DNA of 64,000 bases from JACDHG01 sp963815295 (GCA_963815295.1 CAWFFZ010000003.1:62001-126000); one strand, 5' to 3'. Shown: positions 1 through 8,577, counted from the first letter of the stretch. Numbers and translations are program-made. Notes: generated from the letters alone by a model not told the origin.

Positions 1-149
1 ATCGACCCGTGGTGTTCTTGCTCTCGACGTACGACGAGGACGAGTTCGACCACAGCGACTCTGGCGCAGCCTCCTATGTCCCGAAGGGTGGCTTCGGGCC
101 GGAGCGGCTCGTCGAGGAGTGGGCGGCTGCAACGTCGAACGGCCAGTGA
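1..149 (+). CDS. Receiver-domain protein, C-terminal end (partial)
   Basis: Only the last 48 codons are inside the window. The frame reads VVFLSTYDEDEF, then ASYVPKG, and ends in TGA at 147-149. This is the beta4-alpha4-beta5-alpha5 end of a CheY-like receiver domain. The Lys in YVPK is the conserved beta5 lysine that contacts the phosphorylated Asp, and the S/T of LLST fits the conserved beta4 hydroxyl position. Only about 20 residues follow the lysine, so no output domain lies on this side: the protein is either a stand-alone receiver or carries its effector N-terminally. It converges on the response regulator at 176-841, suggesting a two-component locus to the left. Confidence 0.75.
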   Translation, partial: RPVVFLLSTYDEDEFDHSDSGAASYVPKGGFGPERLVEEWAAATSNGQ

Positions 150-175
150 GGGATCGTCCGCGTGTCAAGGCCGGG

Positions 176-841
176 TCAGCTCGTTGCCTCGAGGAAGGCA
201 AGCACGGCCATCACGCGACGGTTGACCTCGCCTTCCTGGACGAGGCCTAGCTTCTGGAAAACCGAGCCGATGTGCTTCTCGACGGCCCGCTCGCTCATGA
301 ACAAGGTCGAGGCGATGGTTGCGTTGCTTCGCCCGGTCGCCATCGCCTCCAGCACCGACCGCTCCTTCTCGGTAAGGCCGAGTAGTGGCGACCGTTCCTC
401 GCTTGCCTTGCGTGCCATCAACCCCTCGATCACCTTGGGATCGAGGGCGGACCCGCCCCGAGCGACCTCATGGAGCGCACGCACGAGCTCGTCAAGCTGG
501 CTCACCCGTTCCTTCAGCAGGTATCCGAGGCCGCTGACGCCGTTCGCGAGCAGCTCGAACGCGTAGTCCTCCTCGACGTACTGCGAGAGCACGACCACGC
601 CGATCGACGGGTAGGTGGCCCGGATCTCCTTCGCGGCATCGATGCCTTCGGTCGTGAAGGTCGGCGGCATCCGGATGTCGGTCAACACGGCGTCAGGCTG
701 GTGTGCCGCCACGGACTTGAGCAGTGACTGCGGGTCAGCGAGGGTTTCGATCAGGTCGATGTCATCGACCTCGGAGATCAGGGCCGCGACACCTTCACGA
801 ACAAGGTAGTTGTCGTCAGCGAACACGACTCGCAGCGTCAT
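176..841 (-). CDS. NarL/FixJ-family response regulator
   Basis: A 221-residue two-component response regulator. The receiver domain (about residues 3-120) has the acidic pair D9-D10, phosphoacceptor D55 (in LTDIRMP) and the conserved lysine in GYLLKERV. A LuxR-type helix-turn-helix (about 150-212) follows, with LTEKERSVLEAM, then SNATIASTLFMSERAVEKH. The ATG at 841 gives MTLRVVFADDN, the usual N-terminus; the open frame runs further upstream, but that extension has no homology-like features and overlaps mutY. It probably controls transcription after phosphorylation by a histidine kinase that is not in this window. Signal and targets cannot be read from the sequence. Confidence 0.9.
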   Translation of the reverse strand: MTLRVVFADDNYLVREGVAALISEVDDIDLIETLADPQSLLKSVAAHQPDAVLTDIRMPPTFTTEGIDAAKEIRATYPSIGVVVLSQYVEEDYAFELLANGVSGLGYLLKERVSQLDELVRALHEVARGGSALDPKVIEGLMARKASEERSPLLGLTEKERSVLEAMATGRSNATIASTLFMSERAVEKHIGSVFQKLGLVQEGEVNRRVMAVLAFLEATS

Positions 842-902
842 GCGTCTGAGACTAGCGGTGACTGCGCTCGTCCAGCCGGTGCGATCGCAGCTATGCGCGC
901 TG

Positions 903-1775
903 TCAGGGAAGGGCGAGACAGCCGTCCGCTCGGTCGACGATGAGCCCGTCGGCGAGCAGAGACGCCAGGGCACGGTCGCGTTGCTGGGCATCAGGCCAGA
1001 CCGGGATGACCGTGGCGGGGTCGACAGGCTCGTCGCTGTCTCGCACCGCCGCCAGAATGCGGCCGCGGCACTGCCGGTCGGTGCCGGCGTAGGTCTGCCC
1101 GGGGCGTCGAGGACCGTCGTACGCCGGGTATCCGGCGGCCCGCCACATGCAGTCGTCCCGCACCGGACAGCTCCCACAGCGGGGCGCCGCCGCGGTGCAG
1201 ACGAGGGCGCCGAGCTCCATCAGCGCAACACTCCACGTCGCGGCGGTGCCAGCGTCGTCCGGCAGCACCGACTCCGCCAGCGCTCGCTCTGCGACGGTGG
1301 TGCTGGTCGCGGCGAACTGTTGGCCAGCCAGCCAGCGGGCGATGACGCGGCGGACGTTGGTGTCGAGGACGAGGCCACGGCGACCGAACGCGAATGCGGC
1401 CACCGCGGCTGCGGTGTAGTCGCCAACCCCCGGCAGCTCGCGCAGCTCGTCGTACGTCGTCGGCACATCCCCGTCGTGCCGCGCGTCGATGACGGTGGCC
1501 GCTGCGTGGAGGCGCAACGCGCGCCGGGGATAGCCAAGGCGCCCCCACATGCGGACCGCGTCACCTGGCGGGTCAGCGGCGAGGGCGGAGGGGGTTGGCC
1601 AGCGACTCAGCCACGCTTCGTACGCAGGCAAGACACGTGTGACCGGTGTCTGTTGCAGCATGACTTCGCTGACGAGCACAGCCCAGCCGCCGACGCCCGG
1701 CTCCCGCCACGGCAGGGCACGCTGGTTGTCGTCATACCAGTCCAGAACCGCGTTGCGCGAAAGGGAATCAGGCAT
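903..1775 (-). CDS. mutY: A/G-specific adenine DNA glycosylase MutY
   Basis: Removes adenine mispaired with 8-oxoguanine in base excision repair. The 290-residue protein carries catalytic E37 (in SEVMLQQTP), the helix-hairpin-helix LPGVGDYTAAA (114-124) with catalytic D138 (LDTNVRR), and a 4Fe-4S loop formed by C193, C200, C203 and C209 (C-x6-C-x2-C-x5-C). These positions closely match the numbering of the E. coli enzyme as I recall it. The C-terminal Nudix-like 8-oxoG recognition domain is shorter than in E. coli (about 350 residues), as in other actinobacterial MutY proteins. ATG at 1775 is chosen; an in-frame TTG at 1805 would add 10 residues without family support. It is divergent from the membrane-protein gene at 1827. 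Confidence 0.93.
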   Translation of the reverse strand: MPDSLSRNAVLDWYDDNQRALPWREPGVGGWAVLVSEVMLQQTPVTRVLPAYEAWLSRWPTPSALAADPPGDAVRMWGRLGYPRRALRLHAAATVIDARHDGDVPTTYDELRELPGVGDYTAAAVAAFAFGRRGLVLDTNVRRVIARWLAGQQFAATSTTVAERALAESVLPDDAGTAATWSVALMELGALVCTAAAPRCGSCPVRDDCMWRAAGYPAYDGPRRPGQTYAGTDRQCRGRILAAVRDSDEPVDPATVIPVWPDAQQRDRALASLLADGLIVDRADGCLALP

Positions 1776-1814
1776 GTCACGGCGATGATGCCACGATTCT
1801 GGCAATCACCGGGT

Positions 1815-1820
1815 TAGCGT
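1815..1820 (+). promoter_or_regulatory. -10 box TAGCGT, leaderless start
   Basis: TAGCGT fits the actinobacterial TAnnnT -10 pattern and ends 6 bases before the ATG at 1827, so transcription would start at or next to the start codon. No Shine-Dalgarno sequence lies in between. No good -35 box is visible. Confidence 0.45.
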
Positions 1821-1826
1821 GACTGC

Positions 1827-2555
1827 ATGAGCACGGTGATGCGGCCATCGGGTCCGTTGCCGCCGCAGATCTACTGGCTCCGGCGGCTGATGCTCTTGGG
1901 TGTAGTCGTCGTCGTGACCGCAGTGTTGTGGTGGCTGATCTCCGGGTCAGTCGGTGCCGACGGAACCCCGGCCTCGGACGCCTCGAAGACGCCGCGCTCG
2001 ACTGGTCCCGCGCCGGATTCCACAACCACCTCAACAGCGCCGGCCACGACAGAGCCGCCCGCCACTACCCAGACCAAACCGCCGAAGCGCACACCACGCT
2101 CCCCGAACGCGACCACCTCATCCAAGCCTGACAAGCAAGACAAGCACCCAAAGGCTCCGCTGGCGGAACCGACGGGCGACTGCAGTCCTGATGGCGTCGA
2201 CATGACAATCGACGTCGCCGATGTGAAGTCTGGACGCAGCAACACGGCGACGTTCCTGCTCACCAGCACCGACACGCCTGCGTGCACGTTGGCTGTGACG
2301 TCGGGCAAGCTGGTGGTCAAGGTGACTTCCGGCGACGACACGGTTTGGTCCAGTGACGACTGCCCGGACGCACTCCTCGCGAAGCAGCTCGTCGTCCGCG
2401 CGGACCCACCGTCGAGCTACCAGTTCACGTGGAACGGGACTCGGTCTTCGGAGGGCTGCCAGCTCGACGACACCCCACTCGATCCGGGTGGCTACTGGGT
2501 CGAGGCCGCACTCATCGGGGGAGAACCCCACAAGGCCTTCTTCGACATCACCTGA
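1827..2555 (+). CDS. Membrane-anchored hypothetical protein with Thr/Pro-rich linker
   Basis: A 242-residue protein I cannot assign to a named family. Residues about 17-40 form one strong hydrophobic segment preceded by WLRR, which fits a signal anchor with the rest outside the cell. Residues about 48-105 are a low-complexity linker rich in T, P, K and S, typical of cell-wall-spanning stalks in Gram-positive bacteria. The remaining 135 residues look like a compact beta-rich extracellular domain with four Cys (GDCSPDG, TPACTL, SDDCPD, SEGCQL), possibly two disulfides. It converges on disA. A wall-exposed binding or sensing role is only a guess. Confidence 0.75.
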   Translation: MSTVMRPSGPLPPQIYWLRRLMLLGVVVVVTAVLWWLISGSVGADGTPASDASKTPRSTGPAPDSTTTSTAPATTEPPATTQTKPPKRTPRSPNATTSSKPDKQDKHPKAPLAEPTGDCSPDGVDMTIDVADVKSGRSNTATFLLTSTDTPACTLAVTSGKLVVKVTSGDDTVWSSDDCPDALLAKQLVVRADPPSSYQFTWNGTRSSEGCQLDDTPLDPGGYWVEAALIGGEPHKAFFDIT

Positions 2556-2564
2556 CAACTCATT

Positions 2565-2608
2565 GCGTCCGTGCGAGGGGTCGCGATAGCGCTCGGCTGC
2601 ACGGACGC
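2565..2608. repeat. 44-bp palindromic intergenic element (copy A), probable bidirectional terminator
   Basis: A perfect 10-bp inverted repeat, GCGTCCGTGC at 2565-2574 and GCACGGACGC at 2599-2608, encloses a 24-base loop. It lies between the convergent stop codons at 2555 and 2619, so it may terminate both transcripts, although no U-tract follows. The same arms and overall length recur twice after hemB (30676-30783), with the best match on the opposite strand, so this is one member of a dispersed family. Confidence 0.6.
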
Positions 2609-2618
2609 TGTGGGTGAG

Positions 2619-3701
2619 TCAGACGTAGCGTTCGAGGATGCTCGACTCGGCGAGCCGAGACAGGCCCTCGCGCACGGACCTGGCGCGTGTGTCGCCAACC
2701 CCGTCGACGGCTTGCAGGTCATCGATGCTCGCCGCAAGCAGCTTCTGCAGATTGCCGAAGTGGTCGACCAGGCGCTCGACCACTGCGCCGGGAAGCCGCG
2801 GCACCTTGGCCAGCAGTCGATAACCGCGCGGGCTCACTGCGCTGTCGAGGCTCTCGGGACCGCCGAGGCCCAGCGGGCGGACGATCGTCGCCACGTCGAG
2901 CAGCTCTGTGGACGTCAAGGCGTCGATGTCGGCGCGTACGTCGTCGGCCGTGCGTGCCCTGCGCCCAGTCGGCAGGTAGTCACGGATCACGAGCTCGCGG
3001 TCGTAGTCGACACCGGCCACCAGCTCATCGAGCTGCAAGGACAGCAGTCGGCCGTCTGTGCCGAGCTCGAGCACGTAGTCCTCGATTTCGTGGGCGATGC
3101 GGAGCACCATCTCGAGCCGCTGCGCCACCGATGCGACGTCGCGGACTGTGACGAGGTCCTCGATCTCGAGCGCCGACAAGGTGCCCGAGACTTCATCGAG
3201 CCTGAACTTGTAGCGCTCGAGGGTGGCAAGGGCCTGATTGGCGCGAGAAAGGATCGACCCGGTGTCCTCGAGCACGTAGCGAGTGTCGTCGACGTACAAG
3301 GCGATGATGTGCATCGACTGCGACACCGAGATGATCGGGAACGACGTCTGCTGGGCGACCCGGTCGGCAGTGCGGTGGCGGGTGCCGGTCTCCTCCGTTG
3401 CGATGTTCGAGTCGGGCATCAGATGAACTCCGGCGCGCAGGATTCGAGAAGCATCGCGGTCGCAGACGATCGCACCATCCATCTTGGCCAGCTCACGCAG
3501 GGCGGTGGGGCTGAAGTCGACGTCGAGGGTGAAGCCGCCGGTGCAGATCGACTCGACGACCTTGTCGTTACCGAGCACGACGAGCGCGCCAGTGCGGCCG
3601 CGCAGCACTCGCTCGAGACCTTCGCGCAAGGGTGTGCCCGGCGCGACGGCAGCGAGAGTAGCCCGCAACCTCGCATCCGAGGAGGGCTTATCGCTCGGCA
3701 C
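2619..3701 (-). CDS. disA: DNA integrity scanning protein DisA (diadenylate cyclase)
   Basis: Makes cyclic di-AMP from two ATP and couples this to scanning of branched DNA. The 360-residue length is typical. The DAC domain (about 10-150) has the DGA motif at D75-G76-A77 and RHR at 108-110, both needed for cyclase activity. A long helical spine follows (about 150-290), then a RuvA-like helix-hairpin-helix DNA-binding end (LQAVDGVGDTRARSVREG). It sits 112 bp downstream of radA on the same strand, the usual actinobacterial and bacillary pairing; RadA is known to modulate DisA in B. subtilis. The open frame on the opposite strand across this gene is a shadow. Confidence 0.96.
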   Translation of the reverse strand: MPSDKPSSDARLRATLAAVAPGTPLREGLERVLRGRTGALVVLGNDKVVESICTGGFTLDVDFSPTALRELAKMDGAIVCDRDASRILRAGVHLMPDSNIATEETGTRHRTADRVAQQTSFPIISVSQSMHIIALYVDDTRYVLEDTGSILSRANQALATLERYKFRLDEVSGTLSALEIEDLVTVRDVASVAQRLEMVLRIAHEIEDYVLELGTDGRLLSLQLDELVAGVDYDRELVIRDYLPTGRRARTADDVRADIDALTSTELLDVATIVRPLGLGGPESLDSAVSPRGYRLLAKVPRLPGAVVERLVDHFGNLQKLLAASIDDLQAVDGVGDTRARSVREGLSRLAESSILERYV

Positions 3702-3813
3702 TGGTTGACCCCCTTGCCCAGTTGGATACGCGCCAAGTGTAGGGGCAGCCAGGCATCCACCGAGACGAGTGCGCTGCGCCCTACCTCAGAAGTCGCCCTG
3801 ATCCGTGCTGCCG

Positions 3814-5238
3814 CTACGGTGCGCGCAGGTCGGCGGGTAGTCGGAGGTTTCCTTCGCCGACGACACCGAGCACCGCGAGCGCCCGGAACAGGTCGGGGCA
3901 CTCGGCGATCTGGAGCTCACCCAGGTCACTCGGTGTGTGGCCTGCGCGATGCTGTCCGCGTGGGACGACGGCGCGGGTGAAACCGAGCCGAGCGGCCTCG
4001 GACAGTCGCTGGCCGATGCTTGGCACCTGTCGAAGCTCGCCAGCGAGGCCGACCTCCCCGATGACCACGGTGGTGCTCGGCACCGCCAAGTTGGTCGCTG
4101 CGCTGGCAATGGCGACTGCAACCGCGAGGTCGGACGAGGGGCCGCGTAGTACCGCGCCCCCGACCGTCGACGCGTAGATGTCGTGCTGCGCCAGGCGGAC
4201 CCCTGCACGTCGGTCGAGGACGGCCAGGAGCATGGCGAGCCGCGATGACTCGAGCCCACTGACCGCGCGTCGCGGGTTGGTGCCATTGCCCGGCGTGACG
4301 AGCGACTGAACCTCGGCGAGCAGCGGCCGTCGTCCTTCGAGGGTGACGGTGACGCAGGTGCCCGAGATGGGCTCGGGGTGGCGAGAGACGAAGAGCCCAG
4401 TGGGATCTGCGACCTCGACGATGCCGTCGTCGGACAGGTCGAAGCAGCCGATCTCGTCGACGGGTCCGAACCGGTTCTTGACCGCCCGCAGCAGGCGCAG
4501 CCGGGTGTTGCGCTCACCCTCGAACTGCAAGACGACATCGACGATGTGCTCGAGCGTTCGCGGCCCAGCGACGGAGCCGTCCTTCGTGACGTGCCCGACG
4601 AGCAGCGTTGGCAGGTTGCGGTCCTTCGCGATCCGCACCAGCGCGGCCGTGACGGCGCGGACCTGGGTGATACCACCCGCGGCACCTTCGATGTCTGAGC
4701 TCGCCAGTGTCTGGATGGAGTCGATGACCAGCAGATCCGGCCGGACTGCGTCGACGTGAGCCACAACAGCCGACAGGTCGACCTCGGCGGCGACGTACAG
4801 AGTGTCTTCGACGGCACCGGTGCGCACCGCCCGCATCCGCACCTGCGAGGCCGACTCCTCACCGGAGACGTAGAGCACCCGCTGGCCGCGTCGCCCGGCC
4901 TGTGCGGCCACCTCGAGCAGCAGGGTGGACTTACCGACCCCAGGCTCGCCCGCGAGCAAGAGCACCGCGCCGGGAACGATCCCGCCACCGAGGACGCGGT
5001 CGAGCTCGGCCACGCCGGTGCACTGCGCTGTCGCCGTCTCGCCCTGCACGGCGCCGATCGGCACGGCCGGGCTGCTGACCGGGCCTGCGACCACTCGTGC
5101 AACTCGTGGTGTGCCGATCTCCTCGACAGCCCCCCAGGCCTGGCACTCCCCACAGCGCCCCACCCACTTGACCGAGGTCCAACCGCACTCGCCGCAGCGG
5201 TACGTCGTCGTGGCGCGCTTCGAAGGTGTCGAGGTCAT
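3814..5238 (-). CDS. radA: DNA repair protein RadA
   Basis: A RecA-like branch-migration ATPase for recombination intermediates. The 474 residues contain an N-terminal zinc ribbon (C15, C18, C29, C32), Walker A GEPGVGKST (97-105), the RadA signature KNRFG, and a C-terminal Lon-protease-like domain. The ATG at 5238 places the zinc ribbon 14 residues from the start, as in known RadA proteins. The same frame stays open to 5580, but that stretch is antisense-like sequence inside the methyltransferase gene. It probably shares a transcript with disA downstream. Confidence 0.95.
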   Translation of the reverse strand: MTSTPSKRATTTYRCGECGWTSVKWVGRCGECQAWGAVEEIGTPRVARVVAGPVSSPAVPIGAVQGETATAQCTGVAELDRVLGGGIVPGAVLLLAGEPGVGKSTLLLEVAAQAGRRGQRVLYVSGEESASQVRMRAVRTGAVEDTLYVAAEVDLSAVVAHVDAVRPDLLVIDSIQTLASSDIEGAAGGITQVRAVTAALVRIAKDRNLPTLLVGHVTKDGSVAGPRTLEHIVDVVLQFEGERNTRLRLLRAVKNRFGPVDEIGCFDLSDDGIVEVADPTGLFVSRHPEPISGTCVTVTLEGRRPLLAEVQSLVTPGNGTNPRRAVSGLESSRLAMLLAVLDRRAGVRLAQHDIYASTVGGAVLRGPSSDLAVAVAIASAATNLAVPSTTVVIGEVGLAGELRQVPSIGQRLSEAARLGFTRAVVPRGQHRAGHTPSDLGELQIAECPDLFRALAVLGVVGEGNLRLPADLRAP

Positions 5239-5299
5239 ACGACGGACGCTAGGCGACCTGACCGACATTCTCTGCGGGGACATGCCCGGCGCTGCAGGA

Positions 5300-5998
5300 T
5301 CAGTAGCGGCGGACGCGGACCTTGATGGCGTAGTCGACGTAAGTCCCCTCATGCTCGGCGAGAAACGCGTCGGCGAGGTCGGGCGAGAACTCGATGCGCA
5401 CCACGGACTCCAGGTCTCTTCGCGACTTGAATCTCCAACAGATATCGCGGTCGCGGCTCTCCCAGCCATGGCGGCCGAAGAACGCGTCGATGGCGGCCTG
5501 CTCGTGGCTGGGCAGAGCGCGTCGGAACCACTGCCCGAAGGTGCTTCGGCTGGAGTCGTTGTCGATGATGAACGCCACACCGCCGCGACGCATCACCCGG
5601 TCCAGCTCGCGCAGCCCCGGTTCACACCCAGGACCGAAGAAGTAGGACCACCTGGCATGGGCGACATCGATGCTCGTGTCGGCGACGGGCAGCCGCTGCG
5701 CAGATCCGGCAAGTACGTCGATGCGCGGCGACCCGAGGACACGTCTGCGTGCCCTGGCGGCCAATTCCAGATGAGGCTCGACACCGACGACATGCGCGGC
5801 CTGCGCGGCGAAGCGGGCCAGGTGGAAGCCGGTGCCGCAACCGATGTCGAGCAGGGTGGCCCCGTCCCACGGCCGGAACGACTGCATCGTCGCTTCGATG
5901 ACGTGGTCGGGGTCGACCGCCGCGTTCTCGATCTCGTAGAGGTCGGGGTGATGCCAGATGTTAGGGCTGGGGACGGCCCCGTCAACGGTCGCACTCAC
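5300..5998 (-). CDS. Class I SAM-dependent methyltransferase
   Basis: A 232-residue protein with the Rossmann-fold methyltransferase core. Motif I is LLDIGCGTGFH (about residues 49-59), the acidic end of beta2 is VGVEPH, and a motif near RLPVADTSIDVAHARWSYFF matches motifs III-IV of the Methyltransf_11 group. GTG at 5998 leaves 22 bp after the upstream VOC gene; the open frame continues into that gene and was not used. Two genes on the same strand precede it (VOC protein and Cys-rich protein). The substrate is unknown, and small-molecule O- or C-methylation is the family norm. Confidence 0.82.
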   Translation of the reverse strand: MSATVDGAVPSPNIWHHPDLYEIENAAVDPDHVIEATMQSFRPWDGATLLDIGCGTGFHLARFAAQAAHVVGVEPHLELAARARRRVLGSPRIDVLAGSAQRLPVADTSIDVAHARWSYFFGPGCEPGLRELDRVMRRGGVAFIIDNDSSRSTFGQWFRRALPSHEQAAIDAFFGRHGWESRDRDICWRFKSRRDLESVVRIEFSPDLADAFLAEHEGTYVDYAIKVRVRRY

Positions 5999-6020
5999 GG
6001 GCCTGGTGAGGCAGGGTGCT

Positions 6021-6668
6021 TCAGATGCGGACGTTGCCGTCGGGGGTCTTGAACGTCGCCGCGACGATGCCCGGCGTGCCGTTGACCGCGATCCACTCGA
6101 CGTCGAACGTGCCAAGGCGATGCTCGTAAGGCGTGTCGAGCCAGCTACCGACGCGCTTCGGGTCTCCGGCGATCTCGACGCGGGCGAGCTCGACATCGCC
6201 GCTGGCGCCCACGGACGGATGCTCGTCAGGCGATGTCTCCCACTGCACGAAGAACGGCAGCTGGGGGTCGGACTGCAGGCCTTTTACTCCGAGCTGCATC
6301 CAACGCAGCTCGACACCGTCTGGACGGTGTCGGTTGCCGGGGACGGCCTCGCGCTGAAGTCGCCGTTCGACGGTCGAGATGTCGTCGACGGCGACGACCC
6401 AGCCGAGCCATCCACCGCCGGCTTCGGAGCGAGCGCGCACCGCCTGCCCGAACGGGGCCTTGTCGGAAGCGGGGTGGTCGAGGACCTCGACAACCTCGAG
6501 AAACTGTCCCTGTGTCAACGGGAGCACCATGTTGCGAGTGCCGAAGCGAGGGTGCACTCCACCGTTTTGGAACTTCTCGCCGAGCAACTCTGACAGCCGC
6601 GCGGCTGTGGCTGCCAGACCATCGGGTCCGGCTGCGAAGGAGATGTGATCCAGGCGCATGGCACTCAT
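6021..6668 (-). CDS. VOC-superfamily (glyoxalase-like) protein
   Basis: A 215-residue protein opening with MRLDHISFAAGPDGLAATAARLSELLG, the typical first beta-alpha-beta unit of a vicinal oxygen chelate fold and closest to the glyoxalase-like group with two asymmetric modules. The ATG at 6668 has GAGG about 9 bases upstream; a second ATG at 6659 is also possible. Substrate and metal are not predictable. It lies 22 bp upstream of the methyltransferase on the same strand, so the two are probably co-transcribed. Confidence 0.75.
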   Translation of the reverse strand: MSAMRLDHISFAAGPDGLAATAARLSELLGEKFQNGGVHPRFGTRNMVLPLTQGQFLEVVEVLDHPASDKAPFGQAVRARSEAGGGWLGWVVAVDDISTVERRLQREAVPGNRHRPDGVELRWMQLGVKGLQSDPQLPFFVQWETSPDEHPSVGASGDVELARVEIAGDPKRVGSWLDTPYEHRLGTFDVEWIAVNGTPGIVAATFKTPDGNVRI

Positions 6669-6756
6669 TGTGAACGCCCTCAGTAGCTGGCCGGTCGGCG
6701 GGGTCGCGACGCACGCCTGGTGATCACGGCACTGCTGATCAAGGGGCAGGGTGCGG

Positions 6757-7557
6757 TCAGCCGACGATGCCGCGACCCTGGGGTGCGGTCGAGCGGCCCT
6801 TCCGGCCAGCCACAGCCGGGTCTGCCGGATGCATCGTCGAGCGGTGGCGACGAGCGGTGAACTCCTCGCAGTGACCACGCAACACGTCGTACGCCGGCTC
6901 GCCCATCATCTCAACGAGCTCCGGCCGGTAGGACTGGTAGACGAACTCGGTGGCGACATGTGCTTCGGTGTTGCCGGAGCAGTACCAGTCGAGGTCGTGT
7001 CCGCCTTCGCCCCAGCCGCGGCGGTCGTACTCGCCGATCGTGACCTCGGTGTATGACGTCGAATCGCCACGCTCGACCTCCCGGAACTGGCGGCGCACGG
7101 GCAGTTGCCAGCAGACGTCCGGCTTGGTCTCGAGCGGGTGTCGGCCGTTGCGCAACGCCCAGGCGTGCAACGCACAACCCTCGCCGCCGGCGAAGCCGGG
7201 TCGGTTCAAGAAGACGCAGGCCCCGTCGACCACGGCTGTCTTGCGGGCGCCCTCGTCGTCGGTCTCGATCCAGGCGCTCTTCTTGCTGCCGACGTCGTGC
7301 ATCTCCCAGTCATCGGCAGTGAGCAGCTTGACGAACTTCTTGACACGCTTCTCGTCCGCCTTGTCGGCAAAATGGGCGCCGAGCGTGCAGCAGCCGTCGT
7401 TCGGCCGGTCGGCATAGATGCCCTTGCAGCCGGAGCCGAAAATGCACGTCCATCGCGAAGTGAGCCAAGTGAGGTCGCACTTGTAGCGCTGGCTCTCGTC
7501 GGCGGGGTCGTCGAACTCGACCCAGGCGCGGGGAAAGTCGAGGGAAACTTCAGGCAC
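6757..7557 (-). CDS. Cys-rich YkgJ/DUF3109-like protein (Rv0495c type)
   Basis: A 266-residue protein with ten cysteines: one in YKCDL, TC and GC about six residues apart, a GCC pair, then GACVF, GEGCALHAWA, KPDVCWQLP, WYCSGN and GHCEEF. The CC pair followed by GCALHAWA and KPDVCWQLP resembles the metal-chelating YkgJ and DUF3109 families, where the cysteines bind zinc or an iron-sulfur cluster. From memory, M. tuberculosis has a similar protein (Rv0495c) next to ppx1, and here ppx starts divergently 96 bp away. The function is unknown. Confidence 0.75.
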   Translation of the reverse strand: MPEVSLDFPRAWVEFDDPADESQRYKCDLTWLTSRWTCIFGSGCKGIYADRPNDGCCTLGAHFADKADEKRVKKFVKLLTADDWEMHDVGSKKSAWIETDDEGARKTAVVDGACVFLNRPGFAGGEGCALHAWALRNGRHPLETKPDVCWQLPVRRQFREVERGDSTSYTEVTIGEYDRRGWGEGGHDLDWYCSGNTEAHVATEFVYQSYRPELVEMMGEPAYDVLRGHCEEFTARRHRSTMHPADPAVAGRKGRSTAPQGRGIVG

Positions 7558-7639
7558 GCAGGCAGCCTATGCGTTCACTGGCTGGCGTACTCCGGCGCGT
7601 GCACACTCGCGTCGGCACGCGTGAGCGCATTCCTCCCGT

Positions 7640-7645
7640 TAGCCT
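7640..7645 (+). promoter_or_regulatory. -10 box TAGCCT, leaderless start of ppx
   Basis: TAGCCT ends 8 bases before the ATG at 7654, placing the transcription start on or next to the start codon. There is no Shine-Dalgarno sequence between them. Confidence 0.45.
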
Positions 7646-7653
7646 AGAAACCA

Positions 7654-8577
7654 ATGAGACAGGCAGTGCTCGACGTCGGGTCCAACACAGCGCACCTGCT
7701 CGTCGTTGATGCCTACAGGGGAGCTCCTCCACTGCCTGCTTCGTCCATGAAGAAGCCGCTACGGCTGGCCGAACAGATCACCCAGGGTGGTGCGCTGTCC
7801 GACGAAGGCGTCGACGCGCTCGTCAGCTTCATCCGCGAGGCGCTCACGGAGGCGGAGGACCGCGGCTGTGAGGCAGTGACGGCATTCGCGACCTCGGCCA
7901 TCCGCGAGGCCACCAACAGCGACGGAGTGCTCGAGCTCGTCCAGGAGCGCACCGGGATCGAGCTCGCGGTTCTCGACGGCGCCGACGAGGCGCGGTTGAC
8001 GTTCCTCGCGGTCCGACGGTGGTTCGGGTGGTCGTCTGGGCGCCTGGCTGTTTTCGACATCGGGGGCGGCTCGCTCGAGATCGCCGCGGGCAATGACGAG
8101 CGACCCGACGTCGCCCACTCGCTCGAACTAGGCGCCGGGCGGCTTAGCCGGCAATGGCTTCCGGCCGACGTGCCCTCCGCGGAGGCTGTGAGGGAGATGC
8201 GCAGGTACGTCCGGGCCGAGATGGCGCGCGATGCCGGGCCCGTGCTGCGCGGCGGGGTTGGTGACCACACGGTCGCGACGTCGAAGACGTTCCGCTCTCT
8301 CGCTCGGGTGTGTGGGGCTGCCTCCTCGGAAGGTGGTCCCCATGTGCGTCGTGTGATGCAGCGCGACGACCTCAAGGGCTGGCTTCCGAAGATCGCTGGT
8401 ATGACGAACGCCGAGCGGGCCGCGCTCCCTGGCGTCTCCGGCGCGAGGGCGCACCAACTGCTTGCCGGCGGCGTCGTCGCCGAAGCCGTGATGGACCTCT
8501 TCGACATCGAGTCGCTCGAGATCTGTCCCTGGGCTCTGCGTGAGGGCGTCATCCTGGAAAAGCTCGACCTCCTCTGA
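7654..8577 (+). CDS. ppx: Ppx/GppA-family phosphatase (exopolyphosphatase-like)
   Basis: A member of the ASKHA sugar-kinase/actin fold that hydrolyses inorganic polyphosphate or pppGpp. The N-terminus has the phosphate-1 loop AVLDVGSNTAHLLV (D7, G9, S10, N11, T12), and the phosphate-2 loop FDIGGGSLEIA follows near residue 125. At 307 residues it is the short form without the C-terminal HD domain, like M. tuberculosis Ppx1 (Rv0496, from memory), which favours short-chain polyphosphate hydrolysis; pppGpp hydrolysis cannot be excluded. Probably transcribed without a leader. Confidence 0.88.
   Translation: MRQAVLDVGSNTAHLLVVDAYRGAPPLPASSMKKPLRLAEQITQGGALSDEGVDALVSFIREALTEAEDRGCEAVTAFATSAIREATNSDGVLELVQERTGIELAVLDGADEARLTFLAVRRWFGWSSGRLAVFDIGGGSLEIAAGNDERPDVAHSLELGAGRLSRQWLPADVPSAEAVREMRRYVRAEMARDAGPVLRGGVGDHTVATSKTFRSLARVCGAASSEGGPHVRRVMQRDDLKGWLPKIAGMTNAERAALPGVSGARAHQLLAGGVVAEAVMDLFDIESLEICPWALREGVILEKLDLL

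Noticed and set aside
810..1817. A 335-codon plus-strand frame opposite mutY
   Set aside because: Overlaps an intact mutY with all iron-sulfur and catalytic residues in place; no family features of its own.
2571..3980. A 469-codon open frame on the plus strand across disA
   Set aside because: High-GC DNA keeps antisense frames open; the sequence is low-complexity, has no recognisable motif, and the minus strand carries intact disA motifs.
3814..5580. A 588-residue version of RadA
   Set aside because: The extra 114 residues lie over the methyltransferase gene; the zinc ribbon should be near the N-terminus, so ATG at 5238 is used.
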